Part shown: positions 1 to 9,137 of the stretch, piece after piece
How the letters are laid out: each line of letters begins with the position of its first letter
Position numbering within the stretch: position 1 is the stretch's first letter
Assembly: GCF_003545695.1 (NCBI RefSeq)
Contig: NZ_QUZZ01000007.1
Span: 248,001-312,000, forward strand
Source of the DNA: Taibaiella helva
GTDB lineage: Bacteria; Bacteroidota; Bacteroidia; Chitinophagales; Chitinophagaceae
DNA length: 64,000 bases
Reading direction: 5' to 3'
Made by a program: the position numbers and the translations under genes
Notes under the pieces: generated by a model
What the model was told of the DNA's origin: nothing
What the model saw: only the letters and a program-made list of their open reading frames with translations
Databases searched by the model: none

Positions 1-235
1 AGACGATAATAATCTTCGGTTGTTCCATAAAACTCGTTGTACAGGATATTGGCTGTGGTATCGTTAAATACAAATAATAAGTAAAATAGTTGACTTACAG
101 ACTGCCCGAAGCCTTTGCTGGTACGGTTCCGGGCGATTTATAATCGTTAGAAAAAGGGAATATATAAGGTGTCTCCGGGGCATAGGTACTGTGCGAACAA
201 TTCCCTGCCGGGCTTGTTATCCAGCAGTAATCCAT
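1..235. other. Left-edge non-coding stretch
   Basis: No gene with an acceptable start codon can be supported here. It holds the upstream region of the repair operon. On the minus strand a frame stays open from about 137 to the window edge and reads like protein, but it has no ATG, GTG or TTG start, so it could be a broken gene whose remainder lies outside the window. Confidence 0.4.
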
Positions 236-1261
236 ATGTTACAGTTTGATTCCAAAGGCATTTACTGCAGCCGCGCTGATGTATACATCGATCCCTGGCA
301 GCCTGTGAGCAAAGCGCTGATCACACATGCGCATTCCGATCATGCGCGCCCCGGAAGCAAGGCTTATTTATGTCATCATGATACTGTTCCCTTACTGAAA
401 TTGCGTCTTGGCGACGGTATTCGTGTTGAAGGTATCGGTTATGGTGAACCTTTGTTTCTTAATGGTGTCCGGATCAGCTTTCACCCGGCGGGTCATATTA
501 TCGGCTCGGCACAGATCCGGCTGGAATACCAGGGAGCCGTCTGGGTGGTTTCCGGTGACTACAAGCTGCAGCATGACGGTGTTTCAATACCCTTTGACCC
601 TTTGCGTTGCCATCACTTCATTACAGAATCCACCTTCGGATTGCCGGTATACCGTTTCCCGGAGCCGGATACGGTTCATGAGGAGATCAACAGCTGGTGG
701 CGGCAGAATGTAGCGGAAGGCCAGAATTCCGTGCTCATCGGCTATGCCCTGGGTAAAGCGCAAAGGATCATCCGGCACCTGGACGAAAGCATTGGCCCGG
801 TATATGTACATGGGGCTGTCGATAATGTCAACCAGGTGCTGCTGGCCAATGGCCTTCTGCTTAAGCCAACAATAAGAGTAATACCTGAACACCAGAAGAA
901 AGAGATTCAAAAGGCGATGATCGTAGCGCCGCCTTCTGCGATCGGCAGTCCCTGGCTGAAGCGTTTCCTGCCTTATAGCCTGGGCATCTGCAGCGGATGG
1001 ATGCAATTAAGAGGCGCACGCCGTCGTCGTTCGGCGGATCGTGGTTTCGTGCTTTCCGATCATTGCGACTGGCTGCAGCTGAATGCCGCTATTGAAGCAA
1101 CCGGTGCGGAGAAGGTCTACGTAACGCATGGCTACAAATCGATATTTGCCCGCTGGCTGCAGGAAGAACGGGGATTGCAGGCCTTCGAGGTTGAAACCCT
1201 GTATGCAGCGGAGGGCGGGGAAGATACGGATGAAATCATGTCCGGTACGGCTGAAACCTGA
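236..1261 (+). CDS. Ligase-associated DNA exonuclease (metallo-beta-lactamase fold)
   Basis: This is a 341-residue metallo-beta-lactamase-fold nuclease of the SNM1/CPSF family found beside bacterial Lhr helicases and ATP-dependent ligases. The metal-binding motif HAHSDH lies at residues 31-36, followed by further ligands in a PAGH segment, an SGDY segment, and the C-terminal VLSDHCDW and YVTHGY motifs. I chose the ATG at 236 because the sequence upstream in the same frame does not resemble the family and 236 starts 30 residues before the first motif, as is usual. It is first in a plus-strand order of exonuclease, ligase, helicase and phosphoesterase, and presumably trims DNA ends before ligation. 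That role is inferred from family and context. Confidence 0.93.
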   Translation: MLQFDSKGIYCSRADVYIDPWQPVSKALITHAHSDHARPGSKAYLCHHDTVPLLKLRLGDGIRVEGIGYGEPLFLNGVRISFHPAGHIIGSAQIRLEYQGAVWVVSGDYKLQHDGVSIPFDPLRCHHFITESTFGLPVYRFPEPDTVHEEINSWWRQNVAEGQNSVLIGYALGKAQRIIRHLDESIGPVYVHGAVDNVNQVLLANGLLLKPTIRVIPEHQKKEIQKAMIVAPPSAIGSPWLKRFLPYSLGICSGWMQLRGARRRRSADRGFVLSDHCDWLQLNAAIEATGAEKVYVTHGYKSIFARWLQEERGLQAFEVETLYAAEGGEDTDEIMSGTAET

Positions 1262-1270
1262 CCTTGTGGC

Positions 1271-1378
1271 GTTGCATGCAACGTCTCTACAGCATGATTT
1301 GTTGGTTGAAATATTAATACAGACGTTGCACGCAATGAAACATCACCAGGCGAAGATGTTGCATACAACGTCGCTACA
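1271..1378. repeat. REP-like direct and inverted repeat between exonuclease and ligase
   Basis: A 21-bp unit at 1271-1291 recurs at 1358-1378 with two differences (GTTGCATGCAACGTCTCTAC versus GTTGCATACAACGTCGCTAC). A related inverted piece (ACGTTGCACGCAA) lies between them near 1323. The units contain the self-complementary core TTGCATGCAA. Similar GCATGCAACGTCTCTAC palindromes are, to my knowledge, dispersed intergenic repeats in several phyla; that comparison is from memory. No other copy was noticed in this window. Confidence 0.7.
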
Positions 1379-1409
1379 CACAACGCAAGATAATTTGATT
1401 TAATCCCGG

Positions 1410-3008
1410 ATGAAAGCATTTGCAGCCCTGTTTACGGCCATAGAGCAAACGACCAAGACCAACGCCAAGATCGAGGCGCTGGTGCGGTATTTTGCACAAG
1501 CTTCCGAACAGGACAGCCTGTGGTGCATCAGCATCCTGATCGGAAAGACATTGAAGCGACAGTTGAAGACAGCCGATCTGAAGGCCTGGGCGGCGGAGCT
1601 GGCGGGTCTGCCTTTATGGTTGTTCGAGGAGTCGTATCCCATTGTAGGCGACCTGGCAGAGACCATTACCCTGATTCTTCCCGAAGCAAGTACGCTGGAA
1701 AATCATTCGCTTTCGGAGACGGTCAGCTTCCTGCAGCTGCTGGGTAGCTATAGTGACGAGCAGAAGAAGGTGGCTGTAACCGGTCGCTGGATGCAGCAGC
1801 AGCCCGCAGAGCGCTTCGTATTCAATAAGCTGATCACCGGTAATTTCCGGATGGGCGTGTCCCGGCAATTGGTCATCAAAGCCGTGTCCCGGCATTTCGG
1901 TATGGAGCAGCAGCAGGTAGCGCACCGGTTGATGGGGCATTGGGATCCTGCTGAGATTTCCTTGCAGGCGTTGCTGATGGACGAGGGAATTTCAGCGCGT
2001 CATTACCAGCCTTATCCCTTTTTCCTGGCCTATCAGCTGGAAGAGGAGCCTGAAGCTCTCGGCCCTGTAGAGGATTGGCAGGTTGAAGAAAAGCTGGACG
2101 GGATCAGGGGGCAGATCATTATCCGCAACCGGGAGCTTTTTGTCTGGAGCCGTGGCGAGGAATTGATGACCGATAAGTTCCCGGAGTTCACAGCCTTGCC
2201 GGGGATATTGCCCGACGGTACGGTGCTGGACGGCGAGATCATTCCCTGGAAGGAGGGACGACCTTTGCCCTTTGCCGTGATGCAGACACGGATCGGCCGC
2301 AAAAGCCTTACCCGTAAGGTTCTGCAGGATGCGCCCCTGGTCATGGTCTGCTATGACCTGCTTGAACTGGAAGGACGCGATATCCGGAACGAGCCCTTGC
2401 ATTACCGCCGGTTACAATTGGAGCGGCTGCTGCTGGGATTGAATACACCGGTAGCACTGGTGTTGTCACCGGTGATCGGCTGTGCTACCTGGAACGAAGT
2501 ACGTGCGGTGAGGTCCCGTTCGCGCAGTAACAACAATGAGGGCGTTATGCTGAAGCGGAAGGACAGTATGTATGAAACAGGGAGAAGAAGAGGCAACTGG
2601 TGGAAATGGAAAGTCGATCCGCTAACGGTCGATGGCGTGCTGATCTATGCACAGCAGGGGCACGGGCGGCGGGCCAATCTCTTTACCGACTATACCTTTG
2701 CCGTATGGGACGGCGATGTGCTGGTCCCTTTTACCAAAGCTTATTCCGGTCTTACGGATAAAGAAATGCTGGAGGCCGATCAATGGATCAAGCGAAATAC
2801 CATCGATAAGTTCGGACCTGTTCGCAGCGTAAGGCCGGAGTTGGTTTTTGAACTGGCATTTGAAGGGATTAACTTATCTTCAAGGCATAAATCGGGCGTG
2901 GCTTTACGCTTTCCGCGCATCCTGCGCTGGCGCAGGGATAAAGCAGCTTCCGAAGCCAATACCAAAGCAGACCTTTTACAACTGATAGCGGCACAGCGTA
3001 ATGAATAA
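1410..3008 (+). CDS. ATP-dependent DNA ligase
   Basis: A 532-residue ATP-dependent DNA ligase that seals nicks through an enzyme-AMP intermediate. The adenylation motif EEKLDGIRG places the nucleophilic lysine at residue 228. Further nucleotidyltransferase motifs follow (LDGEI, EGVMLKR, WWKWKVD). The first 190 residues form the alpha-helical DNA-binding domain, and about 400-530 form the OB-fold. Length and layout match the ligases linked to Lhr helicase, not LigD, because there is no polymerase or nuclease domain. It overlaps the helicase start by 8 bases, which indicates translational coupling. Its partners on either side make a stand-alone DNA end-processing and sealing module likely. Confidence 0.95.
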   Translation: MKAFAALFTAIEQTTKTNAKIEALVRYFAQASEQDSLWCISILIGKTLKRQLKTADLKAWAAELAGLPLWLFEESYPIVGDLAETITLILPEASTLENHSLSETVSFLQLLGSYSDEQKKVAVTGRWMQQQPAERFVFNKLITGNFRMGVSRQLVIKAVSRHFGMEQQQVAHRLMGHWDPAEISLQALLMDEGISARHYQPYPFFLAYQLEEEPEALGPVEDWQVEEKLDGIRGQIIIRNRELFVWSRGEELMTDKFPEFTALPGILPDGTVLDGEIIPWKEGRPLPFAVMQTRIGRKSLTRKVLQDAPLVMVCYDLLELEGRDIRNEPLHYRRLQLERLLLGLNTPVALVLSPVIGCATWNEVRAVRSRSRSNNNEGVMLKRKDSMYETGRRRGNWWKWKVDPLTVDGVLIYAQQGHGRRANLFTDYTFAVWDGDVLVPFTKAYSGLTDKEMLEADQWIKRNTIDKFGPVRSVRPELVFELAFEGINLSSRHKSGVALRFPRILRWRRDKAASEANTKADLLQLIAAQRNE

Positions 3009-5466
3009 ATGGGCAGAAGACTGGTTTGAATTCAAAGGATGGAAACCTTATCCTTTTCAGCGCAATACCTGGAAAGCTATAGCGGGCGGCTATTCCGGCC
3101 TCCTGAACGCACCGACGGGCTGCGGTAAGACCTATGCGATATGGTTCGGTGTGCTGGCCGATCATCAGAAACGCTATGCGGGAAAGAAGAAGCGTTCCGG
3201 TCTGCATTGTCTCTGGATTACGCCGCTGCGCGCTTTGTCCAAGGAAATACTCAATGCCACAACCACCGTTAGTGAAGACCTCGATCTCCCTTATACAATA
3301 GGATTGCGTACAGGCGATACCTCTGCAGCTGAGCGGGCACGCCAGAAACGGCAATGGCCCGAAGCGCTGATCACTACGCCGGAAAGCGTGCATATCATGA
3401 TGTCGCAGAAGGGCTATGCCGATGCGTTTAAGGACCTGCAGTTCGTGGTGATCGACGAATGGCATGAGCTGCTGGGCAGCAAGCGGGGTGTGCTGGTCGA
3501 GCTGGCGCTGAGCATGCTGAAGCAGATCAACCCACAGCTGAAGATCTGGGGCATATCAGCGACGATCGGCAATATCGATGAGGCCAGGAATATCCTGCTG
3601 GGCGCGGAGCATCCTCACGCAACCATGATCAGGGCCAATATCGTAAAGAAGACGCTGATCGAAACAGTGTTGCCAGATACACTGGAAAAATTCCCCTGGG
3701 CCGGACACCTGGGCATCCGCCTGGCAGAAAAGATACTGCCGATCATCGATGCCAGCCACTCCACGCTTATCTTCACCAATACCCGTTCACAGGCCGAGAT
3801 CTGGTATCAGCACTTGCTACAGGTGCATCCCGACCTCGCGGGTGCTATTGCCCTGCATCATGGCTCGCTCGGCGAAGAGATCAGGCAATGGGTAGAGGAG
3901 GCTTTGCACCAGGGCACTTTGAAAGCGGTTGTCTGCACCAGCAGCCTGGACCTGGGCGTGGATTTCCGGCCAGTGGATACTGTTATCCAGGTAGGCTCGG
4001 CCAAAGGTGTTGCGCGGTTCCTGCAGCGTGCCGGGCGCAGCGGGCATCACCCCGGCGCCACCAGCAGGATCTATTTTGTGCCTACGCATTCTCTCGAGAT
4101 CATGGAAGGCTCTGCGTTGCGTTATGCAGCCGGCCACCAGATGATCGAAAGCCGCCTGCCTTATATCCGTTCCTTCGATGTGCTGATCCAGTTTATGGTC
4201 ACCCTGGCTGTATCCGATGGCTTCCGCGCCGATGAACTGTTTGAGCAGGTACGGCAGACACATTGCTACGCCTCAGTGACAAGGAAGGAGTTTGATGAAT
4301 GCCTGCTGATGATCACCAGGGGCGGCCGTATGCTGGAGGCTTATGACGAGTTTCATAAAGTGGTTGCCGAAGATGGCTTATACAAGGTTACCGACCGGCG
4401 CATTGCTATGCGGCACCGGCTGAGCATCGGTGCTATAGTAAGCGATGTGATGATGCAGGTAAAATTCTTAGGCGGCAAATACCTCGGCAGTATTGAGGAG
4501 TGGTTCATCTCCCGCCTGCAGCCTGAAGACAGTTTCTGGTTTGCCGGCCGCAACCTGGAACTCGTCAGGGTAAAGGACATGCAGGCTATCGTGCGGCCTT
4601 CCGGCAAGAAGAAAGGGATCGTACCTTCCTGGATGGGCGGTCGCCTGCCTTTATCCTCTTACCTGACCGATGCTTTACGCCATAAGCTGAACGAAGCACG
4701 ACAGCAGGTAAAAGACCGGGAGCTGGATTTTCTGCAACCTTTGTTTGAAGAGCAGAAAAGAAGATCATACCTCCCTGCGGAACAGGAGCTGCTGATCGAA
4801 AAAGTATGGACCAAAGAAGGTTGCCACCTCTTTGTTTATCCCTTCGAAGGAAAGTTTGTACACGAAGGCATGGCGGCGATCATTGCCTACCGGCTGGGTC
4901 GGATACGGCCGTTCAGCTTTTCGATGGCTATGAACGACTATGGCTTTGAGCTGCTGAGCGACCAGGATATACCGGTGGAGGAAGCGCTGCTACAGGAGCT
5001 GTTCTCGACCGATAACCTGAGCGCGGATATTGCCGGTAGCATCAATACGACGGAAATGGCACGCCGCAAGTTCCGGGACATCGCGGGCATTGCCGGGCTG
5101 GTGTTCCAGGGTTATCCGGGCAAGCAGGTTAAAGCGCGTCATCTGCAAGCCAACTCCGGCTTGTTCTTCAAAGTGTTCCAGGACTACGATCCCGATAATC
5201 TGCTGCTGAAGCAGGCTTATGAGGAAGTTTATGACTTTCAGCTGGAAATTGTCAGGATGCGCCAGGCTTTTGAGCGGATCAGCACGCACGAGGTCATCTT
5301 GAAACAGCCGGAGCAGCTTACTCCCTTCGCCTTTCCTATTTTTGCAGAAGTTTTCCGGGAGAAGTTCAGCAATGAAAGCCTGGAAGACAGAATGAACAAG
5401 CTAAAAGCACAACTGGAGCAAGAAGAACCTAAGCATGGAGATCGTACTGGGAAACGCCGTCGTTGA
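3001..5466 (+). CDS. Ligase-associated DEXH-box helicase (Lhr type)
   Basis: An 821-residue superfamily 2 helicase. Walker A is NAPTGCGKT at residues 36-44. The DEXH box is DEWH at 152-155, preceded by a TTPES motif and followed by GISATIG (motif III) and RAGRSGHHPG (motif VI). The long C-terminal half is the Lhr-specific winged-helix and DUF4145-like region found in the shorter ligase-associated Lhr proteins. Family members translocate 3' to 5' on single-stranded DNA and unwind DNA or RNA:DNA. The start overlaps the ligase stop and the end overlaps the phosphoesterase start by 32 bases, so the three are translated as one operon. Confidence 0.95.
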   Translation: MNKWAEDWFEFKGWKPYPFQRNTWKAIAGGYSGLLNAPTGCGKTYAIWFGVLADHQKRYAGKKKRSGLHCLWITPLRALSKEILNATTTVSEDLDLPYTIGLRTGDTSAAERARQKRQWPEALITTPESVHIMMSQKGYADAFKDLQFVVIDEWHELLGSKRGVLVELALSMLKQINPQLKIWGISATIGNIDEARNILLGAEHPHATMIRANIVKKTLIETVLPDTLEKFPWAGHLGIRLAEKILPIIDASHSTLIFTNTRSQAEIWYQHLLQVHPDLAGAIALHHGSLGEEIRQWVEEALHQGTLKAVVCTSSLDLGVDFRPVDTVIQVGSAKGVARFLQRAGRSGHHPGATSRIYFVPTHSLEIMEGSALRYAAGHQMIESRLPYIRSFDVLIQFMVTLAVSDGFRADELFEQVRQTHCYASVTRKEFDECLLMITRGGRMLEAYDEFHKVVAEDGLYKVTDRRIAMRHRLSIGAIVSDVMMQVKFLGGKYLGSIEEWFISRLQPEDSFWFAGRNLELVRVKDMQAIVRPSGKKKGIVPSWMGGRLPLSSYLTDALRHKLNEARQQVKDRELDFLQPLFEEQKRRSYLPAEQELLIEKVWTKEGCHLFVYPFEGKFVHEGMAAIIAYRLGRIRPFSFSMAMNDYGFELLSDQDIPVEEALLQELFSTDNLSADIAGSINTTEMARRKFRDIAGIAGLVFQGYPGKQVKARHLQANSGLFFKVFQDYDPDNLLLKQAYEEVYDFQLEIVRMRQAFERISTHEVILKQPEQLTPFAFPIFAEVFREKFSNESLEDRMNKLKAQLEQEEPKHGDRTGKRRR

Positions 5467-6073
5467 ACTCTTACCGCAAAGAGCGATATACCTGCTGCAG
5501 CATAGCTTGCTGGTGATCGCAGACCTTCACCTGGGAAAGGGCATGCACTTCCGGAAGGCCGGGATCTTTATCCCTCCGGGCAGTGCAGAAAAAGACTATA
5601 CTGTTCTGCATGAGCTGATGCTTCGCTATCGTCCCCGGAAAGTATGGTTCCTGGGAGACCTCTTCCATAGCGTGCACAATTCCGACTGGCTGCTGCTCCA
5701 GGCTTTTATCCTGGCCTATCCCGATGTGCATTTCGTGCTGATCAGGGGCAATCACGATATCCTGGCGCCGGAGCACTATACAGCGTTGTCTATCGATGTC
5801 GTTCCGGAAAGGCTTGTGCTGGGTGATCTTGTCTTTTCGCACGAGCCGCTGGAACATATAGCGTCAGGTAAGGTCAATGTCGCGGGGCATATCCATCCCG
5901 GCTGCCTGCTGCGGGGCTTGGGGCGTCAAAGCTTGAGATTGCCCTGCTTTTATCTTTACGAACAGATCCTGCTGCTACCGGCCTTCGGTGCACTTACCGG
6001 CCTTTACCTGATGGAGATGACGAAAAGGGCCAGCATTTTCGCCGTGTTGCCGGAGCGCATTGTGCTTTTGTAA
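5435..6073 (+). CDS. pdeM: Ligase-associated metallophosphoesterase PdeM
   Basis: A 212-residue calcineurin-like phosphoesterase. The canonical metal motifs are all present: DLH at 30-32, GDLFH at 74-78, GNHD at 105-108 and GHIH at 151-154. It matches the PdeM family always found next to Lhr helicase, ATP-dependent ligase and the beta-lactamase-fold exonuclease. It probably cleaves phosphodiester or phosphomonoester ends during DNA damage repair, although the true substrate is not settled. It starts inside the end of the helicase gene (32-base overlap), which supports coupled translation, and it is the last gene of the operon. Confidence 0.93.
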   Translation: MEIVLGNAVVELLPQRAIYLLQHSLLVIADLHLGKGMHFRKAGIFIPPGSAEKDYTVLHELMLRYRPRKVWFLGDLFHSVHNSDWLLLQAFILAYPDVHFVLIRGNHDILAPEHYTALSIDVVPERLVLGDLVFSHEPLEHIASGKVNVAGHIHPGCLLRGLGRQSLRLPCFYLYEQILLLPAFGALTGLYLMEMTKRASIFAVLPERIVLL

Positions 6074-6077
6074 CTTT

Positions 6078-7286
6078 CTATTTCCTGTTGAAGCCAAAGA
6101 CAGCTTCCCGCTCGTCCCTGACGCCCTTAAGCTTATTCCGGATCACCTGGGCGGCGATCATACTGAAGGTAATGCCATTGCCGCCATAGCCCAGGGCAAA
6201 GAACAGGTTGCGGCTGCCGGGATAGGCGCCGATATATGGCAAGCCGTCTTTGGTGCTGCTGAAAGTGCCGCACCAGGTCATGTCGCAGCGGACCGGCAGA
6301 TGAGGAAACAACTCATTGCATTTTTCGAGCAGCCGTTTCGTTTTCCGGGGAAGCAATGCGTCACGCAGCCGTTCATTCTTGAATGATACATCTTCACCAC
6401 CCATCATGATCCTGTTGTCAGCTGTTGTACGCAGGTAGAAATAAGGAAAGGCTGTTTCCCATATCAGGCTTCTGTCGTGCCAGAGCTGGTCGGCATGTAA
6501 GGGTTCTGTCACCAACGCATAAGTGCTGCTCAGGTCCATTACTTTCCTGGGCAGGAAGCTGCTGGCCTGGTATCCTGCGGCTATGATAAGGTAATTGCAG
6601 CTGATCTGCTTACCATCATCAGTATAGAGGATATAGCCGTTGCGCGTGGCATCGTGGCGCACAATATGGGTATAGGGAAAGAGACGAAGGTCATGCTTCC
6701 GCTGGTGGTGCTGAAGCAGCAGTATCGCAGAGCGGTAGGCATCCATCTGGGCGGCCTCTTCATTCCAGAGCGCGCCCAGCCGGTTGATGCCATAGGTTTG
6801 CAGGAGCGCCTCCTGTTCGAGCAGGCTTACCGGCAGCCCGTATTTCTTGCGTGTCTCGTATTCCTTTTTGATCTCTTTGCAGCCTTTTTTATCACTGGCC
6901 AGAAAAAGGCTGGAGCGGCGCTCAAATTCCGCGTCGATCCTGGTCTTCCGGAACAGCTGCTCGATATCGGTAATGGATTGCAGGCTGGCACGGTAAGCAA
7001 TCACCGCTGTTTTCTCTTCCACTTTTTCAAGCAGGCGGCAGAGCGGCACATCGATCTCATACTGCAGCTGGGCCGTGCTGGCTGCCGAGCTGCCGGTGCT
7101 GATAGCCCTTTTGTCAAAAATAGCGCAGGAGATACTGCTGCTGCACAGCTCATGAGCGACCAGGGCGCCTGTAATACCCGACCCGATGATCGCCACATCG
7201 GTATGCATGCCGTCTTCCGCTTCGTTGATATAGTTATACAACGGATTTTTGATGAGCCAGAAAGGATAGCCTGCATAGAGATCCAT
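6078..7286 (-). CDS. FAD-dependent oxidoreductase (DAO family)
   Basis: A 402-residue cytosolic flavoprotein of the glycine/D-amino-acid oxidase (DAO) fold. The dinucleotide-binding loop GSGITG lies at residues 35-40, with an N-terminal extension of about 30 residues that is usual for this Bacteroidota subgroup. A C-terminal segment rich in glycine (ALGYGGNGITFS) closes the FAD site. The substrate cannot be told from sequence. It lies end to end with pdeM, only 4 bases apart and on the opposite strand, and 18 bases after the start of the topoisomerase gene upstream, so it may be read from the same minus-strand transcript. Confidence 0.88.
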   Translation of the reverse strand: MDLYAGYPFWLIKNPLYNYINEAEDGMHTDVAIIGSGITGALVAHELCSSSISCAIFDKRAISTGSSAASTAQLQYEIDVPLCRLLEKVEEKTAVIAYRASLQSITDIEQLFRKTRIDAEFERRSSLFLASDKKGCKEIKKEYETRKKYGLPVSLLEQEALLQTYGINRLGALWNEEAAQMDAYRSAILLLQHHQRKHDLRLFPYTHIVRHDATRNGYILYTDDGKQISCNYLIIAAGYQASSFLPRKVMDLSSTYALVTEPLHADQLWHDRSLIWETAFPYFYLRTTADNRIMMGGEDVSFKNERLRDALLPRKTKRLLEKCNELFPHLPVRCDMTWCGTFSSTKDGLPYIGAYPGSRNLFFALGYGGNGITFSMIAAQVIRNKLKGVRDEREAVFGFNRK

Positions 7287-7304
7287 AGCAGATCGGGATA
7301 ATGA

Positions 7305-8354
7305 TTAGTGTAATTCTTTTAAAAAGGACAGCAATGCTTTTTCTGCTGCTGTATTCAGGGACCGGGCATCTTTCGCTTTTTGCAGCATGAGCAATACCTC
7401 ATCCAGCTTTTTTTCCTCGTAAGCCTGCAGCAGCAGGGGATGGATATAGTATTTCCGGCAAACCGCACGGGTATTGCCCAGCTGCGCCGCTACACCGTCG
7501 ATAATGGCGATGCTGTTTTTCCGGCAACCGACATCGCAGCTGAAATCCGTTACTTCGGCCATCAGCTGCAGCGCGGCGACGCAGCCGGCCCAGGTACGAA
7601 AATCTTTACTGCTGAAATCTGCCGCCATATGTGCCTTAAGGTAATCGTTGATATCGCCGGATTCGAGCTTTCTCAACTCACCTTTTTCATCATAGTATTG
7701 AAACAGCTCCTGCCCGGGAAGCTCCCGTACATTTCTCAGCAAACGAGCCAGGGAAGCGTCTTTCAGAGCTACCTGGTGCATGACGCCTTTCTTTCCTTTA
7801 AAGCGGAAGAAGGCCTTGCTGCCCGATATCGATACGTGTTTATTTTTGAGTGTGGTGAGCCCGTAAGAGCCGTATTCCTTTTCATAAGCGGTATTGCCGG
7901 CCCGGATATAGGTTTCATTCATGATGCTGAGCGCAATGGCAACAACCTTTTCCCGGACCAGGCGCTTTTGCCTGATGTCCCGGCGGAGCTGCCGGCGCAG
8001 CCGTGGCAATTGCTTGCCAAAGGCTAAAAGACGATCAAACTTATGTTCGTTCCGGAGCCTGGACCAACGGGAATGATAACGGTACTGCTTTCTCCCACGG
8101 GCATCTATGCCCGTAGCCTGCAAATGCCCGTTGGGAAAGGGACATATCCATACTTCGGTCCAGGCCGGCGGCAACACCAGGCCTTGTATGTGCTCAATGA
8201 TCTCTGGATCGGTGATCTGTTTGTTTTCCTGGTCCAGGTAAATAAAGGTCTTCCCCTTCTTCCTGCGCTGGTAGCCTTTCTGGCCCGGACGGATATAGCG
8301 CAGCTGCATGGCTCTTGCTATCTCTTTCGGGGCTATTGCCGTAGTCGTCATCAT
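7305..8354 (-). CDS. DNA topoisomerase IB
   Basis: A 349-residue type IB topoisomerase of the bacterial/poxvirus class, which relaxes supercoils by a transient 3'-phosphotyrosine link. The N-terminal domain begins with the typical LRYIRPGQKGYQRR segment and contains ILCPPAW-like spacing (LVLPPAWTEVWICP). The catalytic core has IRAGNTAYEKEYGSYGLTTL, the DFRTWAGC motif and a C-terminal KYYIHP that carries the presumed active tyrosine. Either of two adjacent ATGs (8354 or 8351) can be the start. It sits between a flavoprotein and endonuclease V on the same strand. Many soil bacteria carry one such accessory enzyme. Confidence 0.93.
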   Translation of the reverse strand: MMTTTAIAPKEIARAMQLRYIRPGQKGYQRRKKGKTFIYLDQENKQITDPEIIEHIQGLVLPPAWTEVWICPFPNGHLQATGIDARGRKQYRYHSRWSRLRNEHKFDRLLAFGKQLPRLRRQLRRDIRQKRLVREKVVAIALSIMNETYIRAGNTAYEKEYGSYGLTTLKNKHVSISGSKAFFRFKGKKGVMHQVALKDASLARLLRNVRELPGQELFQYYDEKGELRKLESGDINDYLKAHMAADFSSKDFRTWAGCVAALQLMAEVTDFSCDVGCRKNSIAIIDGVAAQLGNTRAVCRKYYIHPLLLQAYEEKKLDEVLLMLQKAKDARSLNTAAEKALLSFLKELH

Positions 8355-8417
8355 TCACACTCAATATTTCGTCGAAGGATAACAGTTTCTGCAGCTGAAG
8401 GTTGAAGGGATCTATGT

Positions 8418-9131
8418 TCAAAAGAGCGCTTTTCCTTCGGGAAGCTCATGGTAGCCTTCCGGTATCTGCCCGGTACGCAGCAGATTGACGTATTCGTGCG
8501 CGCGACGCGTAGGCTCTGGCAGGCGGTAGCTGCCGGTGCAATGCTGGGCAATGCGCAGGCTGTCGTCCAGGCTCATATGGCTGCCTGGAGAAATAAAGAC
8601 TTCCTTGACCCGGTTTTTGGTGCGCAATACATACCCGATGGTCTCTTCTTTATCTTTTAAGGGTTCGTAAGCGCCTTTGCTGTTCTCCGGCTCGGTGTAT
8701 TTGCCAAACAGCTTCTTCTTGGCGCAGCCCAGGGTCGGTATCTGTGCCAGCGCACCCAGGTGGGCTGCAATACCCAGGCGGCGCGGATGTGCAATGCCAT
8801 GCCCGTCGACCATAATGACATCGGGCTTAACGGGCATTTGCTCCAGCGCACGCATCAGCGCCGGTACCTCACGGAAAGCCAGGAAGCCTGGTACATATGG
8901 GAAACGCGTGATGCCTTTGACCAGCGAATATGCAACCGGCTGCAAGGTGTCGTAACGCAGCAGGACAAGGCCGGCATAGATCACCTCACTGAAGCGGTTC
9001 AGGGAAATGTCGGCGCCGGCGATGGTCCTGATCTCCTGCTGCAGGGGCAGCAGGCTGATGTTCTTACGTAATGTTTCCTGCAGTGCCCTTGCAGAAGGAA
9101 GGTCTAGGGTATCGTAAGCAGACAGATCCAT
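8418..9131 (-). CDS. nfi: Endonuclease V
   Basis: A 237-residue endonuclease V, which nicks DNA one base 3' of deaminated bases such as inosine. Catalytic residues are visible as D41 (in GADISL), E88 (in PGFLAFRE) and D109 (in MVDGHG). The YVPGFL wedge motif is intact. The tail ends with a short linker rich in charged residues. It stands 63 bases upstream of the topoisomerase gene and 6 bases after the histidine kinase gene, so kinase, endonuclease V, topoisomerase and flavoprotein could be one minus-strand transcription unit. It adds to the DNA repair theme of the first 9 kb. Confidence 0.95.
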   Translation of the reverse strand: MDLSAYDTLDLPSARALQETLRKNISLLPLQQEIRTIAGADISLNRFSEVIYAGLVLLRYDTLQPVAYSLVKGITRFPYVPGFLAFREVPALMRALEQMPVKPDVIMVDGHGIAHPRRLGIAAHLGALAQIPTLGCAKKKLFGKYTEPENSKGAYEPLKDKEETIGYVLRTKNRVKEVFISPGSHMSLDDSLRIAQHCTGSYRLPEPTRRAHEYVNLLRTGQIPEGYHELPEGKALF

Positions 9132-9137
9132 AAATAC

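Noticed and set aside
1-137. Minus-strand open frame reading toward the left window edge
   Set aside because: The codons look protein-like (NDTTANILYNEFYG), but there is no ATG, GTG or TTG start and a stop precedes it at 138-140, so it cannot be annotated as a gene from this window.
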